Part shown: positions 1 through 6,011 of the stretch, in pieces | Layout of the letters: each line of letters begins with the position of its first letter | Position numbering within the stretch: position 1 is the stretch's first letter | Source: Methanocorpusculum sp. | GTDB lineage: Archaea > Halobacteriota > Methanomicrobia > Methanomicrobiales > Methanocorpusculaceae | NCBI GenBank assembly: GCA_029987315.1 | Contig: DALTVZ010000119.1 | Location: 1-6,395, forward strand | DNA length: 6,395 nt | Direction: 5' to 3' | The notes under the pieces: model-generated | Databases searched by the model: none | What the model was told of the DNA's origin: nothing | What the model saw: the letters and a program-made list of their open reading frames with translations, nothing else | Program-made: the position numbers and the translations under genes

Positions 1-19
1 TCGAGTTAAATTCAAACAT
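1..19 (-). CDS. start of a gene running off the left edge; possibly 3,4-dihydroxy-2-butanone 4-phosphate synthase (RibB/RibBA)
   Basis: Only the first six codons are visible: ATG at 19-17 followed by codons giving MFEFNS. The ATG is two bases after the ribE stop codon. It is preceded by AGGA eight bases upstream, inside the last codons of ribE, which is the layout of a tightly packed operon. Many bacterial RibB/RibBA proteins begin with a short MF-x-F-N-[ST]-like stretch before the conserved I-E-x-A helix, and ribE followed by ribBA is the standard bacterial gene order, so a RibB-type enzyme is a reasonable guess. Six residues cannot establish a family. The presence of a gene here is moderately supported; its function is inference from position. 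Confidence 0.45.
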
Positions 20-21
20 AG

Positions 22-672
22 CTAAAATCCTGCTTTGGTGAGGTAGTCCTCGGTTATGACGCACTTCTGCTGATCTTTATTCTGCATTCGGGTCATGAAC
101 CGTTCAATATATTTTCCGATCATATCACATTCCAGATTTACTGATTCGCCTTGTGTCTTCGAGAGAAGGGTCGTCGATCTCTCGGTGTGAGGGATGATTG
201 CTACAGAGAACGAATCAGAATTCACCGATGCCACAGTTAGGCTGATACCATCCACCGAGATGGATCCTTTTTCGATGATGTACTTCATGATCTCGGAACC
301 TGCCGAAAAGGTGACCCAGACGGTCCGATCATCTCGGCGGATCGTCGAGATCGCCCCGGTACCGTCAACATGGCCGGTAACGATATGCCCACCAAAACGG
401 CCGTTTGACGACATGGCACGCTCAAGATTCACATTGCTTCCGGGTTTTAGTGCGCCAAGAGATGTACGGACGAGTGTCTCGCTTGTCGTGTCTGCATCGA
501 AACTTTGACTGGTGAGTCCGCTTACCGTAAGACAGACCCCATTCACTGCAACACTGTCCCCCAGATGGAGATCTTCAAAAATCCTGCTTCCTTGGATGGA
601 AATTACCGAGGAGCTTTGGCCTTTTTTTATTTTTGTCACTGTTCCAATCTCTTCTATGATCCCGGTAAACAT
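22..672 (-). CDS. ribE: riboflavin synthase, bacterial (alpha-subunit, two-barrel) type
   Basis: This enzyme performs the last step of riboflavin synthesis: dismutation of two 6,7-dimethyl-8-ribityllumazine molecules into riboflavin and a pyrimidinedione, in the cytoplasm as a trimer. The 216-residue protein has the family's usual length and two lumazine-binding barrels. The first opens with the diagnostic MFTGIIEEIG and carries GDSVAVNGVCLTV at 38-50 (S40, C47) and GHIVTGHVDGTG at 95-106 (H101). The second carries KGSISVDGISLTV at 135-147 (K135, D141, S144). The C-terminus (VNLECDMIGKYIERF, then ITEDYLTKAGF) resembles Bacillus-type proteins. I chose the ATG at 672 over the in-frame ATG at 711: it gives the canonical N-terminus, has AGGAG nine bases upstream, and the likely TATA box would place the transcript start downstream of 711. 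Most archaea instead use an unrelated single-domain riboflavin synthase akin to lumazine synthase, so this copy was probably acquired from bacteria. Family assignment is very secure; transfer is inferred. Confidence 0.97.
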   Translation of the reverse strand: MFTGIIEEIGTVTKIKKGQSSSVISIQGSRIFEDLHLGDSVAVNGVCLTVSGLTSQSFDADTTSETLVRTSLGALKPGSNVNLERAMSSNGRFGGHIVTGHVDGTGAISTIRRDDRTVWVTFSAGSEIMKYIIEKGSISVDGISLTVASVNSDSFSVAIIPHTERSTTLLSKTQGESVNLECDMIGKYIERFMTRMQNKDQQKCVITEDYLTKAGF

Positions 673-681
673 GAACGATGA

Positions 682-686
682 CTCCT
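682..686 (-). promoter_or_regulatory. Shine-Dalgarno site deciding the ribE start
   Basis: The minus strand reads AGGAG here, nine bases before the ATG at 672. The alternative upstream ATG at 711 has no such site. This supports the start that gives MFTGII. Confidence 0.75.
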
Positions 687-726
687 GAGCAGGTTGAACC
701 AGCTTCAGCATCTATTATACTCATAG

Positions 727-734
727 CTATATAA
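727..734 (-). promoter_or_regulatory. TATA box of ribE
   Basis: The minus strand reads TTATATAG, close to the archaeal TATA consensus. With the usual distance of about 25 bases, transcription would start near 703-707, giving a leader of roughly 30 bases that includes the AGGAG site. I see no FMN riboswitch (no RFN-like conserved G-rich core) between here and ilvD. Two near-identical octamers, CATATTTG at 742-749 and CAAATTTG at 760-767 (plus strand), lie just upstream and could be operator half-sites, but they are AT-rich and may be chance. Confidence 0.5.
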
Positions 735-833
735 TTATTACCATATTTGAGTATCTAATCAAATTTGGGTTGTTGGTGTGTGTTCTCATATGCTAAGTTA
801 AAGCAAATATTCATTCATCATTGATAATAGAGT

Positions 834-880
834 AAAAAAATGACTCTCGATGAAAAAAATCCATTCACAAAAAAATAAAG
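834..880 (-). terminator. triple T-tract terminator downstream of ilvD
   Basis: Immediately after the ilvD stop codon the minus strand carries three separate runs of exactly seven T (869-875, 853-859, 834-840) within about 40 bases. Intrinsic termination in Euryarchaeota depends mainly on T-rich stretches in the non-template strand and does not need a strong hairpin, so this is a good terminator. It should separate ilvD from the downstream ribE unit. A weak 5-bp stem (829-833 with 843-847) flanks the last tract and is unlikely to matter. Confidence 0.65.
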
Positions 881-883
881 AGA

Positions 884-2527
884 TTATTCGAGTACGGCGC
901 CTGTGTCAGCCTGGCCGGCATATCGTGCATATCGTGCAAGAACACCTTTTAGTTGGCGTTCTTTTGGCACCCACTCGCTTCTTCTCTTGGAGAGTTCGGC
1001 CTCGCTCACGAGAAGATCCAACCTCTGTTCATACAGGTCGATCGAGATTATATCGCCTTCACGAACCAATCCGATCGGCCCTCCCGCTTTTGCTTCGGGA
1101 GCTACATGTCCGATGCAAGGACCTCGTGTTCCTCCGGAAAATCGACCATCCGTCACGAGAGCTACCTGCGTATAGCCAAGCCCCATAAGGGCCGAGGTGG
1201 GGGCAAGCATCTCCGGCATTCCGGGTCCGCCTTTTGGTCCCTCATACCGGATAACGACCACATCGCCTTCCACGATCTTTCCGGTGAGGATCGCGTCCAT
1301 CGCCTCATTCTCTCCGTCAAACACACGGGCAGGCCCTTCATGCTTCCACATCGAATCGATCACTGCCGCAGATTTGATTACCGATCCGTTCGGTGCAAGA
1401 GAGCCTTTCAGGATCTTCAGCCCCCCTGCACTGTGAACTGCATTTTTCATACTGTGGATCACATTCTCATCCACATATTTGACAGCATCTGCGATCTCGT
1501 ACACCGTTTTTCCCGATACTGTCATACGATCATCAAGATGAGGTCTGATCTGCTTGAACACAGCTGGGATCCCGCCTGAATGATATAACGTCTGCATTGA
1601 GTGCGGTCCTCCCGGCTGCATGGAGCAGATATGTGGAACGACCGCTCCCATCTCAGTAAAATCATCAAGGGTCAGAGGAACTCCCGCCTCCTGAGCGATA
1701 GCCATCAGGTGAAGGACGGTGTTTGTTGAGCCGCCAAGAGCCATATCTATAGCAATTGCATTTTTCAGCGACTCTTTGGTGATAATATCACTAGGCTTGA
1801 TATCCTCACGGATCAGTTCAACGACCCGAACGCCGCTTTCGTACGCCAGGCGAAGTTTAGCAGAGTCCACTGCAGGGATCGCCGCACAGCCCGGTAGTGA
1901 CATCCCCATCGCCTCCGTCATGCATGCCATGGTGTTTGCTGTGTATAACCCCTGGCAGCTCCCACAACCGGGCATAGCAGCGGCCTCCAGCTCATGGAGT
2001 TCCTCTTCGGTCATCTTATGTGCGGCGACCTTTCCGACCCCTTCAAAAATATCAGTAAGTGAAAGTTCGCAGCCTTGGTGATGCCCCGGCAGCATGTTCC
2101 CCCCCGTGATAACGATCGCCGGAATATTGCATCGTGCCGCTGCCATAAGCATCCCGGGCACGATCTTGTCACAGGTGCATATACAGACAAGAGCATCGAA
2201 CCGGTGTGCCTGGATCATCAGTTCAACGGAGTCCGCGATATTTTCCCGAGAGGCAAGCGAATACCGCATGCCTTCATGCCCCATTGCGATCCCATCGCAG
2301 ATACCTATCGTGTTGAACTCAAAAGCGGTACCACCACCGGCAGCAACTCCTTCTCTGACGCGTTCGGCGACCATTCTAAGATGAGTGTGTCCCGGAACGA
2401 TGGTGTTCCACGAGTTGGCGATACCGACAAAGGGTTTTTCCATCTCCTTATCCGATATTCCGAGTGAGCGTATAAGAGATCTGTTTGGCGCTCTGGTGTA
2501 TCCCGATTTTACATCGTCGCTTCGCAT
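884..2527 (-). CDS. ilvD: dihydroxy-acid dehydratase
   Basis: IlvD removes water from 2,3-dihydroxy-isovalerate or 2,3-dihydroxy-3-methylvalerate to give the 2-oxo acids leading to valine, leucine and isoleucine; it is a cytoplasmic iron-sulfur enzyme of the IlvD/Edd family. The 547 residues match the usual length. Visible motifs are CDKIVPG at 119-125 (cluster ligand C119 and K121, the lysine expected to be carbamylated), [15 protein letters not shown] at 186-200 (C191 aligns with the conserved ligand) and [11 protein letters not shown] at 459-469 (S464, the catalytic serine), followed by GHVAPEA. At 45-48 the protein has PGHT, where [2Fe-2S] members have a PCN cysteine; E. coli IlvD, a [4Fe-4S] enzyme, also has PGH there, so a [4Fe-4S] cluster is likely. 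I chose ATG 2527 over the in-frame ATG at 2542: it starts at MRSD as archaeal homologues do, has GTGAT just upstream, and fits the TATA box. It is transcribed divergently from mdh and ends in a T-tract terminator. Confidence 0.96.
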   Translation of the reverse strand: MRSDDVKSGYTRAPNRSLIRSLGISDKEMEKPFVGIANSWNTIVPGHTHLRMVAERVREGVAAGGGTAFEFNTIGICDGIAMGHEGMRYSLASRENIADSVELMIQAHRFDALVCICTCDKIVPGMLMAAARCNIPAIVITGGNMLPGHHQGCELSLTDIFEGVGKVAAHKMTEEELHELEAAAMPGCGSCQGLYTANTMACMTEAMGMSLPGCAAIPAVDSAKLRLAYESGVRVVELIREDIKPSDIITKESLKNAIAIDMALGGSTNTVLHLMAIAQEAGVPLTLDDFTEMGAVVPHICSMQPGGPHSMQTLYHSGGIPAVFKQIRPHLDDRMTVSGKTVYEIADAVKYVDENVIHSMKNAVHSAGGLKILKGSLAPNGSVIKSAAVIDSMWKHEGPARVFDGENEAMDAILTGKIVEGDVVVIRYEGPKGGPGMPEMLAPTSALMGLGYTQVALVTDGRFSGGTRGPCIGHVAPEAKAGGPIGLVREGDIISIDLYEQRLDLLVSEAELSKRRSEWVPKERQLKGVLARYARYAGQADTGAVLE

Positions 2528-2531
2528 CTGA

Positions 2532-2536
2532 ATCAC
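2532..2536 (-). promoter_or_regulatory. weak Shine-Dalgarno site supporting the ilvD start at 2527
   Basis: The minus strand reads GTGAT, complementary to the 3' end of 16S rRNA (the GGTGAT-type site common in methanogens), four bases before the ATG at 2527. The ATG at 2542 has no comparable site. The evidence is modest because the match is five bases and the spacing is short. Confidence 0.4.
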
Positions 2537-2556
2537 GTACATGAAGGTAATGAGCG

Positions 2557-2565
2557 ATAATAAAA
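2557..2565 (-). promoter_or_regulatory. candidate TATA box of ilvD
   Basis: The minus strand reads TTTTATTAT. A start about 25 bases downstream would fall near 2533-2537, that is after the upstream ATG at 2542 and a few bases before the ATG at 2527. This suggests a very short leader and favours the shorter protein. Confidence 0.4.
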
Positions 2566-2611
2566 CAAGCGGCTGAAAGTCACTCCAATATCCGGATCAT
2601 GATTTGTCGCC

Positions 2612-2620
2612 ATTATTAAA
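2612..2620 (+). promoter_or_regulatory. candidate TATA box of the mdh-polB operon
   Basis: The plus strand reads ATTATTAAA, centred about 30 bases before the mdh ATG. The expected transcription start is around 2641-2646, at or within a few bases of the start codon. No Shine-Dalgarno-like sequence occurs between the box and the ATG, so the transcript is probably leaderless or nearly so. Confidence 0.45.
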
Positions 2621-2646
2621 CCCGAACAAAACCAATACAATATCAG

Positions 2647-3498
2647 ATGACTACAGTTGCATGCCTTGGAGTGGGTAGAATTGGCGGAGAAGTCGCATAC
2701 GTTTCTGCCCTCAGAAAATTTGCCGATGAACTCGTCCTCTTTGATATCAGTGAACCACTGCAGCATGCGCAAAAACTCGATATAATCCACGGGATGGACA
2801 TTCCCATCTCTACAGATGTCGCTGATTTCAAAGATGCCGACTACTGTATATTCTCGGCCGGTTACTCACGTTCTCCAAATATCAAGACACGTGCCGATCT
2901 CTTTGATAGAAATCTCCCGATCGCAAAGGAGGCCGCAGAACTCCTCAAAGGATTTTCAGGAAAACTCATCGTCGTCACCAACCCCATGGACGTCTTCACG
3001 TGGTATTTTGCGAAACATACTGACCTTGATGAAGGACAGGTCGTAGGATTTGGCGGCCTGCTTGACAGCCGAAGATTCAACGTTGCGCTCAAATCGATGG
3101 GGATCGAGGCCAAGTCTGTGGTCCTTGGAGAACATGGAGAACACCAGGTCCCGCTCTTTTCTCATCTGGATATTGAGATCCCCACTGCGGTCCGCGAAGA
3201 GATCCTGATCGGTCTTCGCGGCTCTTCGATGCCGGTCATCAAAGGGAAAGCAGGAACAGTGTTCGGCCCCGCATATCACATCGTCTCAATGATGGAAAAG
3301 ATAGAGAAGGGCGAAAAGATCACCTGTTCTCTTCCGGCAAACGGCGCTTACGGTATCGACGGATGTTCGATCGGACTTCCGGCAGTCGTCACAAAGAACG
3401 GCGCGAAAATTGATGAAAGCCTGAAATTCGACCCATGGGAATCGGAAAAACTTCTTGAAGCCGCAGAATACTTAAAGGGGCTTTGCAGGAGATTCTGA
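2647..3498 (+). CDS. mdh: lactate/malate dehydrogenase family protein, probable NAD-dependent malate dehydrogenase
   Basis: It probably interconverts oxaloacetate and malate with NAD(H); Methanomicrobiales use this step in the incomplete reductive TCA route to 2-oxoglutarate. The N-terminal Rossmann fold shows GVGRIGG at 8-14 and an acidic D33 after the second strand (LVLFDIS), which favours NAD over NADP. The catalytic set is present: R75 and R82 in the substrate loop, N112 in VVTNPMDV, D140 and R143 in LLDSRRF, and H163 in GEHGEH. At 283 residues it is shorter than typical members (about 305-320), mainly between the second strand and the substrate loop. The loop (AGYSRSPNIKTR, 71-82) seems one residue longer than the usual AGxPRKxGMxR, and GEHGD-S is replaced by GEHGEH, so substrate choice is less certain than family. 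No in-frame start lies upstream and no Shine-Dalgarno site is present. The TGA overlaps the polB ATG by one base. A lactate or other 2-hydroxyacid dehydrogenase is the main alternative. Confidence 0.85.
   Translation: MTTVACLGVGRIGGEVAYVSALRKFADELVLFDISEPLQHAQKLDIIHGMDIPISTDVADFKDADYCIFSAGYSRSPNIKTRADLFDRNLPIAKEAAELLKGFSGKLIVVTNPMDVFTWYFAKHTDLDEGQVVGFGGLLDSRRFNVALKSMGIEAKSVVLGEHGEHQVPLFSHLDIEIPTAVREEILIGLRGSSMPVIKGKAGTVFGPAYHIVSMMEKIEKGEKITCSLPANGAYGIDGCSIGLPAVVTKNGAKIDESLKFDPWESEKLLEAAEYLKGLCRRF
3487..3491 (+). promoter_or_regulatory. Shine-Dalgarno site of polB inside the end of mdh
   Basis: AGGAG lies within the last mdh codons (encoding CRRF), six bases before the ATG at 3498. It fixes the polB start at this ATG in preference to the in-frame TTG at 3483, and suggests that ribosomes ending mdh re-initiate on polB. 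Confidence 0.75.
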
Positions 3499-5888
3499 TG
3501 GAGATCGCCATCAATCAGGCAGAATACTCAAATGCTCCCGGAGGACCGGTGGTCCACATATTTGGACGGGAAGCCGACGGAACACCTCATCAACTGAAGG
3601 TCACCGGTTTTCGCCCCTACTTCTGGGTCCGTGAAAGTGAAGCAGACAAACCACATCCTGAAAATATCGAGATAACACAGGACCGCGGTGTATCGATCAA
3701 AGGAGAACCTCTTCGTCGTATCTACACCGAAAAACCAGGTGACGTGAGAAACACCAGGGAGACTTATCACCATTTCGAGGCTGACATTCCGTTTGCCACA
3801 CGGTTTCTTATCGACACAGGACTCACAGGAGGAGTCGCGGTACCTTCTGAAGAGTGCTCCTTCACGGAAGTCTCTCCTGCCACCGTCATCTCACGACCAA
3901 GGGTCTGTATGTGTGATATTGAGTGTGATGACAGAAACGGATTTCCTGAACCACAACGAGACCCGATAACCTGCGTCACCTGTCACGACTCGTTCGATGA
4001 TCAGTATACGACCTTCGTGTTGAATGGAAAAACCAAAGGAGAGTTTGACAAAGCAGAACCGCTTGCCAGCGGATGTTTCTCAGAAAATCACATCATCCTC
4101 GATTATGATACTGAGCGTGATCTCTTCACCGGTTTCATCAACTACATTCAGGAAAAGGATCCTGACATTCTGTCCGGTTGGAACTTTATCGATTTTGACG
4201 CGGACTATATTCTGAAACGTGCAGAGACACTTGGGTTCAGGACCGAGGTCTTTGCCCGCATGCCGGGAATGACCGAGAGAAACGCGATGCGGGGACGGGT
4301 CATCTTCGATCTTCTCGCCGCATACAAAAAGATGCAGGGGAGTCAGAAGGAGTCATATCGTCTGGATGCGGTCGCCGATGATGAACTTGGCGAGACCAAA
4401 GTCAGATACACCGGAACGCTTGGGGATCTCTGGGACAATGACCCGATAAAGATGGTCGAGTACAACTTCAAGGACGTTGAGCTCTGTGTCGGTATCAACA
4501 AAAAAAGCAACATCATCGAGTTCTATCAGGAAGTTGCCAGATATGTCGGCTGCCCCCTGGATAAGACACTGAACTCGTCGAATGTCATCGACATCTACAT
4601 TCTCAGAAAAGCATTCGGGAAATTCATTCTGCCGTCCAAAGGAAATGCAAGCGGGGAGGAGTTCGAGGGAGCCACCGTCTTTGCTCCAAGCAAAGGCGTC
4701 AGAGAAAATGTCATCGTCTTAGATCTGAAGTCTCTCTATCCGATGGCAATGATGACATTGAACGCGTCCCCGGAGACGAAATCACCCAATGGCGAGATCC
4801 ATGCTCCAAACGGGATCAGGTTCAACAAATCTCCAGACGGGCTCACCCGGTCGATCATCAGCGAACTGATGACCGAACGTGATGAAAAGAAAAAACTCAG
4901 GAACAAATTCCCATTCGGGTCGGATGAGTACACGCTCTATGATATGCAGCAGAATGTTCTCAAAGTGATCATGAACACCTACTACGGCGTTTCAGGATTC
5001 TCACGGTTCAGACTGTATGATCGGGATATTGGAGCAGCAGTGACCTCTGTTGGCCGTGCGATCATCCAGCACACAAAGGAGGTCATCACCAAACACGGAT
5101 ATGAAGTGATCTACGGAGATACGGATTCCTGTTTCGTCCAGATACCCCCAATGCCCATAGAAGACACGATGAAGATCGCACGTGGGATCGAGGAGGAGCT
5201 GAACGCAAGCTATCAGGCATTTTCAAAGGATATCCTTGGTGCAGATACGAACTATTTCTCGATTAAGTTCGAAAAAATCTATCGGAAATTTTTCCAGGGA
5301 GGGGCAAAGAAGCGGTATGCCGGCCATCTCATCTGGAAAGAGGGGCAGGATGTCGATAAGATCGATATCACCGGCTTTGAGATGAAACGATCAGACTCGG
5401 CGCAGATCACCCGTGAAGCACAGGAAAAAATTCTGGAGATGATCTTGAAAGGGAACGGCAAAGCAGATGTGGAAAAATATCTCCCTGAGGTGCTGAACAT
5501 GTATCGTGCGGGAAGGTCCCCTCTCGAAAAGGCGGGGATCCCAAGCGGGATAAACAAGTCGTTTGCCGATTATGTCCATCTGGATGCACATGGACGAGGA
5601 GCGCTATACTCAAATGAACATCTGGAAACAGATTTCAAACGCGGCAGTAAACCTAAACGGCTTTACATCAAGCGAAGCCTTCAGCCGGACAAGTATCCAG
5701 ACACTGATGTGCTCTGCTTTGAATATCCCGATCAGATCCCGGAAGGGGCGTTTGAGATCGACTGGGAAACGATGCTCGAGAAAACTCTTCAAGCGCCGCT
5801 GAACCGCATCTTTGATGCACTCGGATGGGACTGGGACGAATTTGATCCAACCAAGTCTAAAAAGACAACGTTGGATATGTTCTTCTAA
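3498..5888 (+). CDS. polB: archaeal family-B DNA polymerase with 3'-5' exonuclease
   Basis: This is a DNA-dependent DNA polymerase with proofreading, acting in replication and repair with the PCNA clamp. The 796-residue protein is full length with no intein. In the N-terminal domain, P40, V83, I97-P98-F99 and R102 align with the uracil read-ahead pocket of Pyrococcus furiosus polymerase, although the stretch between V83 and I97 is about seven residues shorter. The exonuclease motifs are intact: D140-I-E142 (Exo I), N229...F233-D234 (Exo II) and Y322xxxD326 (Exo III). The polymerase motifs follow: DLKSLYP at 409-415 (A), K489xxxN493-T-Y-Y-G497 (B, with T where S is usual), YGDTDS at 539-544 (C) and KKRY at 604-607. 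The final eight residues, KTTLDMFF, are a PIP box for PCNA, with K in place of the usual Q. The start is set by AGGAG six bases before the ATG, which overlaps the mdh stop codon. It is probably co-transcribed with mdh and ends at a T8 tract. Confidence 0.98.
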   Translation: MEIAINQAEYSNAPGGPVVHIFGREADGTPHQLKVTGFRPYFWVRESEADKPHPENIEITQDRGVSIKGEPLRRIYTEKPGDVRNTRETYHHFEADIPFATRFLIDTGLTGGVAVPSEECSFTEVSPATVISRPRVCMCDIECDDRNGFPEPQRDPITCVTCHDSFDDQYTTFVLNGKTKGEFDKAEPLASGCFSENHIILDYDTERDLFTGFINYIQEKDPDILSGWNFIDFDADYILKRAETLGFRTEVFARMPGMTERNAMRGRVIFDLLAAYKKMQGSQKESYRLDAVADDELGETKVRYTGTLGDLWDNDPIKMVEYNFKDVELCVGINKKSNIIEFYQEVARYVGCPLDKTLNSSNVIDIYILRKAFGKFILPSKGNASGEEFEGATVFAPSKGVRENVIVLDLKSLYPMAMMTLNASPETKSPNGEIHAPNGIRFNKSPDGLTRSIISELMTERDEKKKLRNKFPFGSDEYTLYDMQQNVLKVIMNTYYGVSGFSRFRLYDRDIGAAVTSVGRAIIQHTKEVITKHGYEVIYGDTDSCFVQIPPMPIEDTMKIARGIEEELNASYQAFSKDILGADTNYFSIKFEKIYRKFFQGGAKKRYAGHLIWKEGQDVDKIDITGFEMKRSDSAQITREAQEKILEMILKGNGKADVEKYLPEVLNMYRAGRSPLEKAGIPSGINKSFADYVHLDAHGRGALYSNEHLETDFKRGSKPKRLYIKRSLQPDKYPDTDVLCFEYPDQIPEGAFEIDWETMLEKTLQAPLNRIFDALGWDWDEFDPTKSKKTTLDMFF

Positions 5889-5896
5889 AAAAATAC

Positions 5897-5904
5897 TTTT
5901 TTTT
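5897..5904 (+). terminator. T8 tract terminator of polB
   Basis: A run of eight T starts eight bases after the polB stop codon, preceded by an A-rich stretch. It is followed by the perfect palindrome GCAGTACTGC (5905-5914) and an alternative small stem (GCTG 5913-5916 with CAGC 5925-5928). The T-run alone fits archaeal intrinsic termination; a role for the palindrome is uncertain because it lies after the T-run. Confidence 0.55.
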
Positions 5905-5966
5905 GCAGTACTGCTGAAATTATGCAGCCCAAATATCTATCAGGATTACTATTTGAAGATAAGCAA

Positions 5967-5978
5967 TTTTTTAAAAAA
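5967..5978. terminator. bidirectional T6/A6 tract between convergent polB and rpl10e
   Basis: The self-complementary sequence of six T followed by six A gives a T-tract on both strands. It lies in the 123-bp convergent intergenic region and could serve as a backup terminator in either direction. Confidence 0.4.
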
Positions 5979-6003
5979 GTATCATAAATTGAGAGCTAAA
6001 GGG

Positions 6004-6009
6004 AAAAAA
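6004..6009 (-). terminator. T6 tract just after rpl10e
   Basis: The minus strand reads GGTTTTTTCCC two bases after the rpl10e stop codon. It is a short T-run and probably acts with the 5967-5978 tract to end the rpl10e transcript. Confidence 0.35.
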
Positions 6010-6011
6010 CC

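Noticed and set aside
673..711. Longer ribE with 13 extra N-terminal residues (ATG at 711)
   Set aside because: No Shine-Dalgarno site, not homologous to the family N-terminus, and probably upstream of the transcription start set by the TATA box at 727-734.
673..883. FMN riboswitch or small RNA between ribE and ilvD
   Set aside because: No conserved RFN-type G/C-rich core or multi-stem pattern; the region is AT-rich and is accounted for by a promoter and a terminator.
953..1579. Long plus-strand reading frames opposite ilvD
   Set aside because: Antisense shadows of a strongly conserved gene, with no start signals of their own and no recognisable protein.
2528..2542. Longer ilvD with five extra N-terminal residues (ATG at 2542)
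   Set aside because: Homologues begin at MRSD; the ATG at 2527 has a GTGAT site and fits the predicted transcript start better.
3483..3497. polB start at TTG 3483
   Set aside because: This adds five residues that include the Shine-Dalgarno site itself; the ATG at 3498 has ideal AGGAG spacing.
5889..6011. tRNA or other structured RNA in the polB-rpl10e gap
   Set aside because: Only short palindromes and T-tracts are present; there is no cloverleaf or T-loop sequence.
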